From assembly GCA_964595075.1 (NCBI GenBank), contig CAZQNT010000003.1:1-64000 (forward strand): DNA of 64,000 nucleotides, in the 5' to 3' direction. This stretch comes from JAHJFW01 sp964595075 (GTDB lineage Bacteria > Patescibacteriota > Patescibacteriia > 2-12-FULL-60-25). Position numbers and translations under genes: made by a program. Positions 1 through 7,185 of this stretch are shown piece after piece (within the stretch, counting starts at the first letter, position 1; every line of letters begins with the position of its first letter). The notes beneath the pieces were generated by a model that saw only the letters and a program-made list of their open reading frames with translations, made no database searches and was not told the DNA's origin.

Positions 1-395
1 GCATAGACGCGATCGCGTCTCCTGATCGCGGAGCTTCGCAGCGGGCGCTTGCGGTCGCGCGCAAGCTTCGCCGTCCGCTCATCGAGATCGGTAAAACAAG
101 ATTAGATCCGGGTCGCGTTGTTTCGCGCATCATTTCCGGGGATCCTTCGAATAAGCGAGTGTTGCTCGTCGACGACATGGCTGATTCCGGAGCGACTCTT
201 TTTAGCGCGGCTGCCGCGCTTAAATCGGCGGGCGCGTCACTTGTCGGCGCATACGTATCGCACGCGATCAACCTTGCGCCATTACGTAAAAAGTCGTCGC
301 GCGGAGGATTGGATTTTTTGGAAACCACGTTCGATCATGGAACAGGAAAGATGTCCGTACCGTTCAGTTTTTTCTTGAAAGCACCGCGTAAGTGA
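1..395 (+). CDS. prs: Ribose-phosphate pyrophosphokinase, C-terminal part (5' end outside window)
   Basis: The reading frame is open from base 3, so the gene starts before the window. The visible ~130 residues match the C-terminal half of PRPP synthetase, the enzyme that makes PRPP from ribose-5-phosphate and ATP for nucleotide synthesis. Seen: an SPDRGASQRA stretch near the left edge, and at about nt 156-200 the PRPP-binding loop VLLVDDMADSGATL (family form DDxxDTGGT). The stop TGA lies at 393-395 and the gene overlaps the convergent Smr gene by 32 nt. Other type I phosphoribosyltransferases share the loop, but the SPDxG segment favours prs. Confidence 0.82.
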   Translation, partial: IDAIASPDRGASQRALAVARKLRRPLIEIGKTRLDPGRVVSRIISGDPSNKRVLLVDDMADSGATLFSAAAALKSAGASLVGAYVSHAINLAPLRKKSSRGGLDFLETTFDHGTGKMSVPFSFFLKAPRK

Positions 396-705
396 CGGCG
401 TTCATCTGCGTTGGGGAATTTGATCCGCGAAAGTATTCCACGATCTTGTTATCGTGAAGTGATTTCATGACCGCTTTTTGGAGTTTTTGTTCTCCGCGAC
501 CGTGAATAATTTTTACGACCTCCGTTCCATTCATGAACTCGTGATGCAAAAAAGAGTCGAGTTCGCGCGTTGCATCTTCGACGGAAAGACCGTGCAAGTC
601 GATTTTGACCGCGTCGCCTAATTCGGCCGCAAAAATCGCGGATTCGTGATCGGCGTTCGGCGCGGTGGATTCTTTCAAGTGTCGTTCACCCATATCGAGA
701 GTCAT
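364..705 (-). CDS. Smr-domain protein
   Basis: 113-aa protein that is almost entirely one Smr domain. Seen: the motif IDLHGLSVEDA at residues 35-45 and HGRGE at 68-72, the two signature motifs of the family. Smr domains are nucleic-acid nicking or RNA-cleavage modules found on MutS2 and as stand-alone proteins; a stand-alone role in RNA quality control or branched-DNA processing is plausible but not shown here. The 3' end overlaps the end of prs (convergent). The start is only 14 nt from the divergent nuclease start, so both promoters are packed into the same few bases and both mRNAs may be leaderless. Confidence 0.85.
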   Translation of the reverse strand: MTLDMGERHLKESTAPNADHESAIFAAELGDAVKIDLHGLSVEDATRELDSFLHHEFMNGTEVVKIIHGRGEQKLQKAVMKSLHDNKIVEYFRGSNSPTQMNAVTYAVLSRKN

Positions 706-719
706 GGTAGCATGATGTT

Positions 720-1319
720 ATGGCTGTGCAAAAACGATTTTACGCGTTCATCGCAGTGCTTTTCTCGATAGCGATATTAGGAGTTTTTCTTATTTTTCAG
801 GAACGTAACGTCCCGATTAGCACGGAATCGGCTGTTGATAAAATAGAAGAATTTGAGATTCAAGCGCAAACGAGCACGTCAACGGATTCAAATACTAACG
901 CCACGGTTTTGCGCGTGGTTGACGGGGATACTTTTGTTGCGCGTCTCGATAACGAGCCGGGGGAGTGGACGATCAGGATGCTCGGCATCAACACGCCGGA
1001 AACGGTAGATCCGCGAAAGTCCGTCGAGTGTTTCGGAAAGGAAGCATCGGAAAAGTTAAAAGCGCTTTTATCGCCGGAGTCGTGGATACAACTTGCGGAC
1101 GATCCGAAAGCGGATGAACGCGATAAGTACGATCGGCTTTTACGAAATGTTTTTCTGCCGGACGGAACTGACGTGAACGCGCTCATGGTTCGTGACGGAT
1201 TCGCATACGCGTATCTCTCGTTTCCTCTGAACGCGGATAGGAAAAAAGAATTAAAACAATTGGAGACGGAGGCGAAAAAAGAGCGTAGGGGATTGTGGGG
1301 AATAAAATGCGGGGAGTAA
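720..1319 (+). CDS. Secreted or membrane-anchored thermonuclease (SNase family)
   Basis: 199 aa. Residues about 7-26 form one hydrophobic segment (signal anchor or signal peptide), followed by a Ser/Thr-rich linker and a staphylococcal-nuclease domain from about residue 61. Catalytic residues known from the family are visible: DGDT at 68-71, R86 (in TIRMLGINTPET), E94 and R139 (in DKYDR). It should hydrolyse DNA and RNA outside the cytoplasm in a calcium-dependent way; for a CPR cell this fits salvage of nucleotides, consistent with the type IV pilus genes in this window (inference). The last residues KCGE and the stop codon come from a dispersed repeat inserted at the gene end. Confidence 0.88.
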   Translation: MAVQKRFYAFIAVLFSIAILGVFLIFQERNVPISTESAVDKIEEFEIQAQTSTSTDSNTNATVLRVVDGDTFVARLDNEPGEWTIRMLGINTPETVDPRKSVECFGKEASEKLKALLSPESWIQLADDPKADERDKYDRLLRNVFLPDGTDVNALMVRDGFAYAYLSFPLNADRKKELKQLETEAKKERRGLWGIKCGE

Positions 1320-1387
1320 CCCCCTCTAACTCCCCCTTGCTCTTCATGCCTGAGGCAGATCCGCCTCAGGCGGAAAGGGGGAGGACT
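1307..1387. repeat. CCCCCTCTAACTCCCCC-family intergenic repeat, copy 1
   Basis: Starts ATGCGGGGAGTAACCCCC, contains CCTCTAACTCCCCCTT and a hairpin (CCTGAGGC...GCCTCAGG) and ends with AAAGGGGGAGG. Related copies lie at 2244-2347, 4957-5020, 42821-42864, 55242-55348 and 59741-59892, with a possible coding copy at 9407-9448. The first bases encode the C-terminal CGE and stop of the upstream nuclease. Confidence 0.8.
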
Positions 1388-1393
1388 TATGCA

Positions 1394-1423
1394 TTGACGT
1401 AATTGGCGGTTATTTGATAGGTT
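1394..1423 (+). promoter_or_regulatory. Candidate sigma70 promoter of the HAD-phosphatase unit
   Basis: TTGACG at 1394-1399 is a good -35. The -10 is weaker: GATAGG at 1416-1421 (16-bp spacing) or TAGGTT at 1418-1423 (18-bp). A strong ribosome binding site, AAGGAG, follows at about 1448-1453, 9 nt before the ATG. Confidence 0.5.
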
Positions 1424-1461
1424 GGCGACTCGATGCGCACCTTTAACAAGGAGTTTGCAGG

Positions 1462-2256
1462 ATGAGAAAAAAACCCGCTGTCTACTTTGACCTCGATGGA
1501 ACGTGGTTCAGGTGGCAGCTCTTCGATGCGTGGGTCGCGAAGTGCGTGGAACTCGGGGTAATGAAGCGGATCGTTATAGAGCTCTCGAAACCGCGACTCA
1601 GCGCGTACAAGCGTCGGAGAGGAAAGTTTTCCGACTTCATCGACGCCGCAGTTTCGGCGTACCAGGGCGAACGTCGGCTTCGCGGCATTCGATTGAGCGA
1701 TGCGAGGTTCGCTGCCAACAAGGTGATCGATAGGGACGGCAAGAAGACGCACGTGTTCACCGAGCGACTGTCTCAAGCCGCGCACGAGCTAGGCGTGTGG
1801 CGCTGCATCATCTCCGGATCTCCGAAAGAAGTGGTTGAGGAGTTCGCGTTCCGGCACTCCATCACCGAAATCTTCGCGACCGAACACCCGTGCGGCAGAA
1901 CGAGATACCTCGGAGGAGAGCCGGTCACCTGGAACACCAGGAAAGACGAAGCCGTGCTGGTGTCGATGCTGGAAAATCACATCGACGTAGGGCGATCGGT
2001 CGCCATCGGCGATTCAATGTCCGACGCGGCCATGTTCGAACGAGTCGGCTATCCGATCTGCTTCAATCCGGAGCGCAAGCTCATCGAAGCCGCCAAGAAG
2101 AGAATATGGCCGGTGGTTTTCGAGAAAAAAGACGCCATCGCCGCCTTCAAGCCGGATGAAAACGGTCGAAACGCCTCGAAAAGCTCCTTGCCGCAAAGGC
2201 ATTCTGACACGCTCTCGCTCGAGGGCGTTTTTCTTATGATGAAATGCGGGGAATAA
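1462..2256 (+). CDS. HAD-superfamily phosphatase (IB/SerB-like), probable 3' frameshift
   Basis: 264 aa as read. HAD motifs are clear: motif I FDLDGT with nucleophile D10 and D12, motif II IISGS at 116-120, K161, and motif III GDSMSD at 183-188. These place it with subfamily IB enzymes (phosphoserine-phosphatase-like); the substrate is unknown. Codons are GC-rich at the third position (GAC, TTC, AAG, CTC), unlike the nuclease before it and pepA after it. After nt 2160 the frame turns low-complexity, reads through a terminator hairpin and ends KCGE in a repeat. Adding one A to the AAAA run at 2159-2162 gives a helical end (KRLEKLLAAKAF) with stop at 2205-2207, just before the terminator. A one-base indel is therefore likely. 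Confidence 0.8.
   Translation: MRKKPAVYFDLDGTWFRWQLFDAWVAKCVELGVMKRIVIELSKPRLSAYKRRRGKFSDFIDAAVSAYQGERRLRGIRLSDARFAANKVIDRDGKKTHVFTERLSQAAHELGVWRCIISGSPKEVVEEFAFRHSITEIFATEHPCGRTRYLGGEPVTWNTRKDEAVLVSMLENHIDVGRSVAIGDSMSDAAMFERVGYPICFNPERKLIEAAKKRIWPVVFEKKDAIAAFKPDENGRNASKSSLPQRHSDTLSLEGVFLMMKCGE
2209..2232 (+). terminator. Rho-independent terminator of the HAD-phosphatase unit
   Basis: 8-bp stem ACGCTCTC/GAGGGCGT with a GCTC loop and TTTTT tail. It lies inside the uninterrupted frame, which supports the idea that the true stop is at 2205-2207. Confidence 0.75.
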
Positions 2257-2347
2257 CCCCCTCTAACTCCCCCTTATAATTAAGGTGGAAGATAATACGT
2301 AAATCCCTCCCCTTAAGATGAGGGGAGGTTAGGAGGGGTTATGATGC
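2244..2347. repeat. CCCCCTCTAACTCCCCC-family repeat, copy 2 (long form)
   Basis: ATGCGGGGAATAACCCCC, then CTCTAACTCCCCCTTATAA, then CCTCCCCTTAAG...GAGGGGAGGTTAGGAGGGGTTAT. The two halves are inverted relative to each other, so transcripts fold into a long hairpin. It closely resembles the copy at 55242-55348. Its first bases supply the KCGE tail and stop of the upstream frame. Confidence 0.8.
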
Positions 2348-2385
2348 ACCCGTATTTGTCTTGAAATTTCAGTCTCTATTCTGTA

Positions 2386-3891
2386 ATGTCTTATTATATG
2401 GAAATAAGCGTGCAGCGTATCGATTTATTCGAGGTTTCTGCGGACATCCTTGTTCTTGGCGCGTATCAAGGAGCCGCGCATTTATTTGACGAGATTGATA
2501 GTAAGTTCGACGGGGAGGTCTCGAAAATTGCGACTCGAAGCGGATTTGAAGGGAAGCACGGGCAGACTTTTTCATTTCCTACTTTCGGAAAGATTTCGGC
2601 TAAGGCCGTCGCTATCGTCGGTTTGGGAGAACGTAAATCGTTCACTACAGACAGTGCGCGAAAGGTTGGCGCGCTCATCGTGAAGATTGCAAAAACGCAT
2701 AGTGCGTCAACTGTCGCTACTGCTATTCCGGGTTTTGACCAAAAAGGAATTGATTTTCGAAATACCGCGCAAGCGTTCGCCGAAGGGATTTTTCTTTCCG
2801 CTTATCGTTTCCACGTTTATCACGGCGCGCTGAAGAAAAAAGAAAAACCTCCGCGAGAACTAAAGAGCGTTGTGATTTGTGAAAACGGAGCGCGACAGAT
2901 TACTGCCGCAGAGCAGGGGATCAAGCTGGCGGATATTCTCTCACGTGCCACGAACTACGCTCGAGATCTCGTAAACACGCCGTCTTCGGAAATGACTCCA
3001 GCCAGAATGGCGGATGAGGCAAAGTCACTCGCAGGAAAAGGAATTCGCGTGAAGATTATGGACGCTAAAGAAATGGAACGCCGCGGAATGAATGCGGCGC
3101 TCGCCGTTGCGCGAGGGGCGTCTCATCCACCAGTAGGGGTTCATCTTTCATATCGTCCGATTGGCGCGAAAAAGACTGTGGCAATAGTCGGAAAGGCCGT
3201 TACGTTTGATTCGGGCGGGTTATCGCTCAAACCTGCTAAAGCCATGGAGAGCATGAAGATCGACATGGCTGGCGCCGCGTCCGTTCTTGGATTGTTTCGC
3301 GCGATCGCGGAATTGCGGCCTTCCGTCGCGGTTCACGGGATATTTCTCGCAGTTGAAAATATGCCCAGCGGTTCGGCGTATCGCCCTGGCGACGTTGTGC
3401 GAGCCATGAACGGAACCACGATCGAGGTTTTGAATACGGACGCGGAGGGGCGCGTGACGCTCGCCGACGCGCTTTCTTATGCGCAATCGCTAAAGCCGGA
3501 CATGATCGTAGATCTCGCGACGCTCACGGGAGCTTGCGTTGTCGCTCTAGGAAATGATGTCGCCGCGCTACTGGCTAACGACGCGAAACTTTCAAAGCGT
3601 CTCATGTCTGCGGCGACAGAAAGCGGAGAGCCGCTGTGGGAATTGCCGTTGTATGAGCAGTACGGAGAGCAGATTAAATCCAAAATCGCGGATATAAAGA
3701 ACACGGGAGAGGGAAGCGCCGGTACGATCACGGCAGCGCTTTTCTTGAAACATTTTGTGGATGAAACGCCGTGGGCGCATCTTGATATCGCCGGGCCGTC
3801 GTACGTCGAGCGCGAAACGCGTCCGGATCAACCATACGGAGGAAGCGGGTACGGAGTAAGGATGATGGCTAGATTTTTGCAGGAGTTTTAG
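2386..3891 (+). CDS. pepA: Leucyl aminopeptidase (M17 family)
   Basis: 501 aa, the usual length of cytosolic M17 aminopeptidases, which use two divalent metals to remove N-terminal residues from peptides. Seen: the family signature NTDAEGR at about residues 350-356, the metal/catalytic lysine segment VGKAVTFDSGG at about 269-279, and DMAGAASV shortly after. The N-terminal regulatory domain (1-160) is less conserved, as usual. ATG 2386 is used here; ATG 2398 (MEISVQRID) is also possible because a TATTCT box ends only 3 nt before 2386. It lies between two repeat elements and appears to be a single-gene unit. It would recycle peptides, valuable in an auxotrophic cell. Confidence 0.92.
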   Translation: MSYYMEISVQRIDLFEVSADILVLGAYQGAAHLFDEIDSKFDGEVSKIATRSGFEGKHGQTFSFPTFGKISAKAVAIVGLGERKSFTTDSARKVGALIVKIAKTHSASTVATAIPGFDQKGIDFRNTAQAFAEGIFLSAYRFHVYHGALKKKEKPPRELKSVVICENGARQITAAEQGIKLADILSRATNYARDLVNTPSSEMTPARMADEAKSLAGKGIRVKIMDAKEMERRGMNAALAVARGASHPPVGVHLSYRPIGAKKTVAIVGKAVTFDSGGLSLKPAKAMESMKIDMAGAASVLGLFRAIAELRPSVAVHGIFLAVENMPSGSAYRPGDVVRAMNGTTIEVLNTDAEGRVTLADALSYAQSLKPDMIVDLATLTGACVVALGNDVAALLANDAKLSKRLMSAATESGEPLWELPLYEQYGEQIKSKIADIKNTGEGSAGTITAALFLKHFVDETPWAHLDIAGPSYVERETRPDQPYGGSGYGVRMMARFLQEF

Positions 3892-3918
3892 AAGAAATCG
3901 CTGACAACTCAGTCCGTT

Positions 3919-3996
3919 GTCATTCCCGTGGAGACGGGAATCCAGATCCAAGTGTGTATTCGTCACTGTCTGGATCCCAGCCTCCGCTGGGATGAC
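3919..3996. repeat. dRS3-like paired-hairpin element, copy 1
   Basis: Left hairpin GTCATTCCC-N8-GGGAATCCAG and right hairpin CTGGATCCC...GGGATGAC. The two ends are inverted copies of each other, so the whole unit is a terminal-inverted-repeat element of about 78 bp. The left core fits the Neisseria dRS3 pattern ATTCCC-N8-GGGAAT exactly. Other copies: 9797-9877, 29619-29696, 32782-32875. Confidence 0.85.
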
Positions 3997-4061
3997 AAAT
4001 ATGTTTGTTAAGGATTTTAGTAGGTTGTCTTTCATGACTGTGCATAACTCTTTATTTGTCG

Positions 4062-4070
4062 TGGTATAAT
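4062..4070 (+). promoter_or_regulatory. Extended -10 promoter of the glutaredoxin gene
   Basis: TGGTATAAT fits the TGnTATAAT extended -10 consensus; no good -35 is seen at 17 bp. The predicted leader is about 22 nt, AT-rich, with no ribosome binding site. Confidence 0.55.
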
Positions 4071-4098
4071 CTAGTCAACATTCAAAAAATATTTTTTT

Positions 4099-4347
4099 AT
4101 GACGATAAAACTTTATACGACAAAGACTTGTCCGTATTGCAGGCTAGCCAAGGATTTTCTGAAGGAAAAGGAGGTGAGCTTCACGGAAATAGACGTTGCC
4201 GAAGACCCGGCGGCGGCTAATGAAATGGTAAAACTTTCAGGCCAGATGGGAGTTCCGGTCATAGACGTCGATGGAAAAGTTATCGTAGGTTGGAACAAGG
4301 CGGCGCTTGAAGAAGCGTTGGGGAAAAAGGAGAAGGCGAAAGTCTGA
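4099..4347 (+). CDS. Glutaredoxin-like protein
   Basis: 82 aa, a complete single-domain glutaredoxin fold. The redox motif CPYC is at residues 11-14, and GVPVIDVDGKVIVGW carries the cis-proline and the glutathione/partner-binding region. It resembles the small NrdH/YruB group that reduces ribonucleotide reductase or peroxiredoxins using thioredoxin reductase or glutathione; which one cannot be told from sequence. Its stop (TGA 4345-4347) abuts the stop of the convergent superoxide dismutase with no spacing. With the peroxiredoxin 0.7 kb further it forms a small redox-defence neighbourhood. Confidence 0.88.
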   Translation: MTIKLYTTKTCPYCRLAKDFLKEKEVSFTEIDVAEDPAAANEMVKLSGQMGVPVIDVDGKVIVGWNKAALEEALGKKEKAKV

Positions 4348-4947
4348 TTATTTTTTTATCGCTTCGTACAACTCATTCGCTTTATTCCAGTCAAGATTTT
4401 TCCAGAAATATTCGATATATGTTTTTCGATCCGAGCCGTGGTCGATGAAGTAGGCGTGTTCGTAAACGTCAAGGACAATGATCGGGATGCCCCCCCATAC
4501 GCCGCCTTGGTTGTGCGCGTCGGCGGTGTAGATTTTAAGTTCGGAATCGCGCGTGTCCCATGCAAGAACAACCCAGCCGCGCGCGGCCATTCCGCAGGCG
4601 GAGAAATATGCGAAGAAGTTTTCGATCGAACCGAATTCTTTTGCGAGCGCGTCTGTTAGCGATCCGGTCGGCGCGCCGTCCCCGCCGAGGACCGAGAAAT
4701 ACAACTCGTGAAGATAAACTCCGTTTGCGGCGAAAGTCTCGCCATCTTTCAGCGCGCGTAGTTCGGAGTACGTTTGGTTTGCGCTCGAAACGTCTCCGCC
4801 GCTAGAGAGCGGTTTAAGTTTCTCCTCGATCTCATTTTTCTTCGCCACATATCCCGCATATAGCTTGTCGTGGTGAATCGCCGTAGTGTTCTTGCTTATT
4901 CCGTCGAGTTCCTCGGAAAACGAAAGCGGTTTTATTTCTGATTTCAT
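4348..4947 (-). CDS. Superoxide dismutase, Fe/Mn family
   Basis: 199 aa, normal length. The four metal ligands expected for Fe/Mn-SOD are present: H25 or H26 (in IHHDKLY), H80 (in LHELYF), D160 and H164 (in VLDVYEHAYF). The second pair of the usual HHxKHH motif is LY instead of HH, a divergence seen in distant members. It converts superoxide to peroxide and oxygen in the cytosol; the PrxQ-type peroxiredoxin just upstream on the same strand could remove the peroxide. Iron versus manganese cannot be assigned. The ribosome binding site GGAGG, 9 nt before ATG, is the outer end of the 48-bp palindrome at 4957-5004. Confidence 0.9.
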   Translation of the reverse strand: MKSEIKPLSFSEELDGISKNTTAIHHDKLYAGYVAKKNEIEEKLKPLSSGGDVSSANQTYSELRALKDGETFAANGVYLHELYFSVLGGDGAPTGSLTDALAKEFGSIENFFAYFSACGMAARGWVVLAWDTRDSELKIYTADAHNQGGVWGGIPIIVLDVYEHAYFIDHGSDRKTYIEYFWKNLDWNKANELYEAIKK

Positions 4948-4956
4948 AGCATTATC

Positions 4957-5004
4957 CTCCCCCTTTCCGCCTGAGGCGGATCCGCCTCAGGCGGAAAGGG
5001 GGAG
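4957..5004. repeat. Perfect 48-bp palindrome (repeat family of 1307-1387, copy 3)
   Basis: CTCCCCCTTTCCGCCTGAGG followed by CGGATCCG and its exact inverse; every base pairs. It is followed by TTAGAGGGGGTTATGAACC, matching other copies of this family. It sits between the peroxiredoxin and SOD genes and could end transcription from the first and provide the ribosome binding site of the second. Confidence 0.85.
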
Positions 5005-5058
5005 TTAGAGGGGGTTATGAACCGTGAATAATTTATTTCAATTTTTTGTTGCATATTT

Positions 5059-5511
5059 TCACGTCAGCGCTTTCAAAATGTCGGCGTTTTTCGGCATTCC
5101 TCGTTTTAAGAAAACGATTATACCTTCTTTGTCTATCGCTACGACGCATCTGCGGATCATTTTGATGTTAAAGTATTTTTTAACGGCACCGTATTTTTCA
5201 CTGACCTTCTTTCCGGTATCTATAAGAAGCGCAAAAGGAAACGAGTGTTTTTTTATGAAACGAGCGTGGCTCTCAGTATCGCCGTGGTTTATGCCGAATA
5301 CTACCGTATCCTTTTTCGAAAATTTCGTAACGTCATCCCGTACCGCGCAGAGTTGCATTGTGCATCCTGGAGTCATGTCGCCCGGATAGAAAAAAAGCAC
5401 CACGTTCTTTTTACCATTAAAATCAGCCAGACTGACGAGACCGCCCTTTTGGTCACGGAGCGAAAACATTGGAGCCCTATCGCCGATTTTAAGTTCTTTT
5501 ATTTCCTTCAT
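5059..5511 (-). CDS. bcp: Peroxiredoxin, PrxQ/BCP type
   Basis: 150 aa, standard length for thioredoxin-dependent peroxidases of the PrxQ/bacterioferritin-comigratory group. Seen: FYPGDMTPGC with peroxidatic C50 and resolving C55 five residues later, the arrangement of atypical two-Cys PrxQ enzymes; GD and the following Thr of the active-site loop are present. It reduces hydrogen peroxide and alkyl hydroperoxides using thioredoxin or glutaredoxin. It is transcribed toward the SOD gene, 111 nt apart, with the repeat palindrome in between, so co-transcription is possible but may be attenuated. Confidence 0.9.
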   Translation of the reverse strand: MKEIKELKIGDRAPMFSLRDQKGGLVSLADFNGKKNVVLFFYPGDMTPGCTMQLCAVRDDVTKFSKKDTVVFGINHGDTESHARFIKKHSFPFALLIDTGKKVSEKYGAVKKYFNIKMIRRCVVAIDKEGIIVFLKRGMPKNADILKALT

Positions 5512-5606
5512 ATCGTATAAGTGTACGAGTGAATCGGGATAAGGGCAATACGGGATTAGTTGGCGTTTGTCACGTCCCTTCTTTTGTTCTACCCTTCCTA
5601 TAACCT

Positions 5607-5768
5607 ATGTCAGACGGAATCCCGGAACCGCCGGAAGTGGACGTGGAAATACGGCAAGGTCGGCCTTGGAGCGCGGCTTGCTGCAGCGCGTGTTTGCTGT
5701 TAATTTTGGTATGTTCGCTGCTTGCATGGGGTTTGGCAAGGATTTTTTCGGGCTCACCGACGATATAG
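5607..5768 (+). CDS. Small single-span membrane protein (53 aa)
   Basis: Short frame from ATG 5607 to TAG 5766-5768. The product has an acidic, Pro-rich N-terminus (MSDGIPEPPEVDVEIRQG), then a Cys-containing hydrophobic span (about residues 22-46, ACCSACLLLILVCSLLAWGL) and a short tail. The organisation (hydrophilic head, one helix) is coherent and the reading frame fills most of an otherwise empty 300-bp gap. TATAAC lies just before the start. No function is recognised; Cys pairs at the membrane edge could be acylated or redox active, but that is speculation. Confidence 0.5.
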   Translation: MSDGIPEPPEVDVEIRQGRPWSAACCSACLLLILVCSLLAWGLARIFSGSPTI

Positions 5769-5809
5769 TTAAACTATATTTGATCTACTATTAATAGAAT
5801 ATTCATAAT

Positions 5810-6133
5810 ATGTTTAAGGAACCAAGTATGTTTAAGGAACCAAGGTCAGGCGAAAACCCTCAAAAAATGATAGAGAGCGTTGTCTTCACTGAAGAAGGTG
5901 ACAAATTAGTAGCTTTGGACATGGTTATGCTACTTACCCCTGTAGGAGAATATATGATTGGATTTTCTAAGCGTAATAAGGAACCAAATATGTGGAAGAT
6001 GCTCGGTAAGTCCCGCGAAGACGCCGTGAAAATCTTCGAGACAATCCGCGATGAAAGTAGGAAATTAAGCTATCAAGCAGCTCAAGAAAAAATAAATGAA
6101 ATGGCATCAGCAAGCCAAAATCAAAATAATTGA
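5810..6133 (+). CDS. Hypothetical protein (107 aa) with duplicated N-terminus
   Basis: Not recognised. The first codons are a tandem duplication, MFKEPSMFKEP, caused by a direct repeat of 16 nt or more at 5810-5842; translation could begin at ATG 5810 or at ATG 5828. The rest is soluble, with a predicted beta-rich middle and a charged helical end (residues 70-100). An AT-rich stretch (5763-5808) upstream contains several possible -10 boxes. Its base composition is more AT-rich than the neighbours. It ends just before the lipoprotein gene and may be co-transcribed with it. Confidence 0.6.
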   Translation: MFKEPSMFKEPRSGENPQKMIESVVFTEEGDKLVALDMVMLLTPVGEYMIGFSKRNKEPNMWKMLGKSREDAVKIFETIRDESRKLSYQAAQEKINEMASASQNQNN

Positions 6134-6153
6134 TTGGTTGTTATTATCCACAT

Positions 6154-7113
6154 ATGAATAAACACTTTTATATTTTAAAAACGTTTATTTTATTCGCCGC
6201 TATTCTAGTGGCTGGCGCGGGTTGTAAACAATCCAAAACGGATCAACCCGCCGCTCTTGTTCCTCCTCCATCCAACGTTTCAACGTTTGAAGGTTTGACG
6301 CCGGAACAGGCGACGGCGCGAATTAATTTTGTTCCGGGCAGCGTAATCGAACTCCGACAGACGGCGTTCGGGTTTGGCGCGAAGTTGGCGGATTTCCTTG
6401 CGGGAGATTCGAAAGAGGGCGTGCGTACCATCGTGATCGACAGGTTTGCGCCGCGTGAAATCGCAAACGTGAGTTGGCAGCTTAAGACAAAAGAGGAAAC
6501 CGAAGAATCCGCGAGGTCTCGGAAAGATGCGATTGCTAAAAAAGAGCTTCCGCCTGAGGTTGTTTACAATGAGAAGACATACGCGGGAACGCTGGTGGGA
6601 TTCAATATGAAGGACGCCCACTCGCTTTATCTTCCGGCTTTTTGGCCGGAAAAAGACAATGCAGGAACTTTCGGCTCAAGCGGGTTGTGGCTTTCGGCGG
6701 ATGTTTTCGACAGTCTTTCGCGCAATCGTGTAGGAACGCTCGACTACGGACTTTTCGATCCAGCGTTGCCAATGACGTTTCAATCCGATCCTGCGCTCAA
6801 AGGGATGTTTTCGGAACTTGAGAAGTACGTGAAAACTATTCAGAATCGCGTTGACGTTAACGTATTAAAAGGTGATACGGAGTTGGTGGATTGGCCGCTT
6901 CGCGTGAACGGCGAAGATATCAAAGTGCAGGTCATTAAGGCGCGAAATTGGTTTGGAGAAATAGTAGTTCTAAACAATATGCAAAATCCTTTGGTATTGA
7001 AGCTGACCGTGAATCCGCTGGCAGCCGGAGTAACGGATGCGCTCAAGGGAACCGGTACGTTGACCGGTTTGTTGGGATACGAAGTTACGGGACTCATCGA
7101 CGTTCAGAAATAA
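6154..7113 (+). CDS. Putative lipoprotein of unknown function
   Basis: 319 aa from ATG 6154 (an upstream TTG at 6130 is in frame but would spoil the signal peptide). The N-terminus is a lipoprotein signal: positive MNK, hydrophobic stretch, then AGAGC as a loose lipobox with the lipidated Cys at about residue 24, followed by a flexible KQSKTDQPAA linker. The mature part has no motif I recognise; it contains many beta-prone segments and ends in a repeated-looking VTGLIDV strand. The window's lgt (40520) would lipidate it. It is probably anchored on the outer face of the membrane. Function is unknown. Confidence 0.72.
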   Translation: MNKHFYILKTFILFAAILVAGAGCKQSKTDQPAALVPPPSNVSTFEGLTPEQATARINFVPGSVIELRQTAFGFGAKLADFLAGDSKEGVRTIVIDRFAPREIANVSWQLKTKEETEESARSRKDAIAKKELPPEVVYNEKTYAGTLVGFNMKDAHSLYLPAFWPEKDNAGTFGSSGLWLSADVFDSLSRNRVGTLDYGLFDPALPMTFQSDPALKGMFSELEKYVKTIQNRVDVNVLKGDTELVDWPLRVNGEDIKVQVIKARNWFGEIVVLNNMQNPLVLKLTVNPLAAGVTDALKGTGTLTGLLGYEVTGLIDVQK

Positions 7114-7126
7114 AAATTGGAATAAT

Positions 7127-7152
7127 GAAAACCTCGCGAGAGTGTCGCGAGG
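7127..7152 (-). terminator. Terminator of the 63-aa protein unit
   Basis: On the minus strand: CCTCGCGA, 5-nt loop, TCGCGAGG, then TTTTC. The stem is a perfect 8 bp. It lies 34 nt after the stop of the minus-strand gene at 7186-7377. Confidence 0.75.
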
Positions 7153-7185
7153 CGGAGTGTGTTGCGGATCATTCGTCCGCGGAGG

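Noticed and set aside
3592..4035. Minus-strand frame over the pepA end and the dRS3-like repeat
   Set aside because: Includes the translated repeat (VIPAEAGIQ), a classic spurious product of this element.
5512..5606. Structured RNA upstream of the 53-aa frame
   Set aside because: No conserved hairpin or known RNA motif (SRP, 6S, tmRNA, RNase P) could be recognised.
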